Shown piece after piece: positions 63,872 through 64,000 of a stretch of DNA of 64,000 nt (position 1 is the stretch's first letter; every line of letters starts with the position of its first letter). This DNA is from Elmis aenea (Eukaryota; Arthropoda; Insecta; Coleoptera; Elmidae), in the NCBI GenBank assembly GCA_947652605.1, contig CANTFG010000309.1, forward strand, positions 124,001 through 188,000, written 5' to 3'. Made by a program: the position numbers and the translations under genes. Below the pieces are notes generated by a model. It did no database searches. It was not told where the DNA came from and saw only the letters and a program-made list of their open reading frames with translations.

Positions 63872-64000
63872 AATTAACTCTATAACATGCTGAAACTGGA
63901 ACAAAATGTAACGAGCCGTTTTCGAAAAAAAAATCAAAATGTTCAAAATTTTTAATTTTTTGAATAATTTTGTAAATTAAATTTCAAAATAGTTGAGACA

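Larger units (their letters stand above)
1..64000. repeat. Satellite DNA array filling the whole window (families A and B)
   Basis: Every stretch can be assigned to one of two tandem repeat families: A (141 or 149 bp) and B (160 bp). Starts of successive A1 units at 1, 142, 283, 424 and 565 give an exact 141-bp period. Starts at 16692, 16833, 16982, 17123 and 17272 give the alternating 141/149 period of A2. All units are head to tail in one orientation; I noticed no inverted copy. No unique sequence flanks the array, so it extends beyond both window ends. Long arrays of this kind in eukaryotes usually sit in centromeric or pericentromeric heterochromatin; that location is inference here. Assembly collapse or expansion cannot be excluded in an array this uniform. 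Confidence 0.97.
46401..64000. repeat. A2 higher-order repeat domain (8- and 10-monomer registers)
   Basis: A fixed series of variant units recurs: 'catgctgaaactggaac' with 'caaaatgttc'; 'ggcgttatac' with 'ctaaatattgaac'; 'caaaccctataac' with 'atttatacaaaatg'; 'cattttactaa'; 'caaaattgttgag'; 'aaatacatttcc' or 'caacatttcc'; 'ttcgacaaaaaa'; 'catgcaaaaatttg'; 'cagctatatac'. The marker 'gaaactgg' lies at 46451, 47892, 49044, 52509, 53658, 55096, 56248, 57248, 58689, 62154 and 63892. Intervals of 1441-1438 and 1152-1149 bp correspond to 10 and 8 monomers; 3465 to about 24. This is a multi-monomer higher-order repeat with variable unit length. Confidence 0.92.

Noticed and set aside
1..64000. CRISPR-like array of repeats
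   Set aside because: There are no unique spacers between constant short repeats; whole 141-160 bp monomers are repeated.
1..64000. CENP-B box
   Set aside because: The core has 'ttcg' followed by A-rich sequence, but the 'cggg' half needed for the known box is absent in both families.
1..64000. Polyadenylation signal 'aataaa' once in most A1 and many A2 monomers
   Set aside because: It is part of the monomer and expected in AT-rich DNA; no transcription unit is associated with it.
1..64000. Bacterial or organellar AT-rich origin region (iterons)
   Set aside because: Array length, subfamily structure and complete lack of genes in 64 kb do not fit a bacterial or organellar replicon.

Overview
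The window is satellite DNA from end to end. I find no protein-coding gene, tRNA, rRNA, transposon, CRISPR array or other single-copy sequence on either strand. By hand count the main monomer is about 20-22% G+C. Very long head-to-tail arrays with subfamilies and higher-order repeats point to a eukaryotic nuclear genome, probably centromeric or pericentromeric heterochromatin of an AT-rich species. The style (short AT-rich monomers with a conserved 'agccgttttcga' core) reminds me of invertebrate satellites, but nothing here fixes the taxon.

Two unrelated repeat families make up everything. Family A has a monomer of 141 bp and about 400 copies (estimated from length). It has two subfamilies. 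A1 is a simple 141-bp monomer ('catactaaaatttgaac', 'aaatcgtaagagccg', 'ttcgag', 'aactttg'). A2 is an alternating dimer of a 141-bp unit (A2a, 'catgctaaaatttgaac') and a 149-bp unit (A2b, 'catgctgaaaatggaac', with an extra copy of 'caaaatttc'), giving a 290-bp period. Family B is a 160-bp repeat, about 31% G+C, with 43 copies plus one fragment. It occurs only in 17 short blocks of one to four units set inside A1 sequence.

Layout: 1-16,075 is A1 with 15 B blocks. 16,076-20,970 is A2. 20,971-23,129 is A1 with the last two B blocks. From 23,130 to the end the sequence is A2, broken by three A1 islands of about 745 bp (29,618-30,361; 35,681-36,425; 37,851-38,595). All copies run in the same orientation.

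On top of this lie many larger duplications: about 2.2 kb at the left end, 1.57 kb at 7.8-10.7 kb, a 1,074-bp A+B composite repeated four times at 10.7-15.0 kb, 1,449 bp in tandem at 24.6-27.5 kb, about 2.17 kb in tandem at 34.5-38.8 kb, about 8.2 kb (28.5-35.6 and 36.7-43.5 kb), 721 bp at 43.9-45.3 kb, and an 8- and 10-monomer register at 46.4-64 kb with copies 9,645 and 11,672 bp apart. Many copies differ by exactly one monomer or one dimer, which is the mark of unequal exchange in register. The strongest observation is that A/B and A1/A2 changes reuse the same breakpoint sequences, so each junction probably formed once and was then amplified as part of a larger unit.

Boundaries are read by eye from diagnostic variants and are good to about 10-30 bp. 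Distances between markers are counted from the coordinates.
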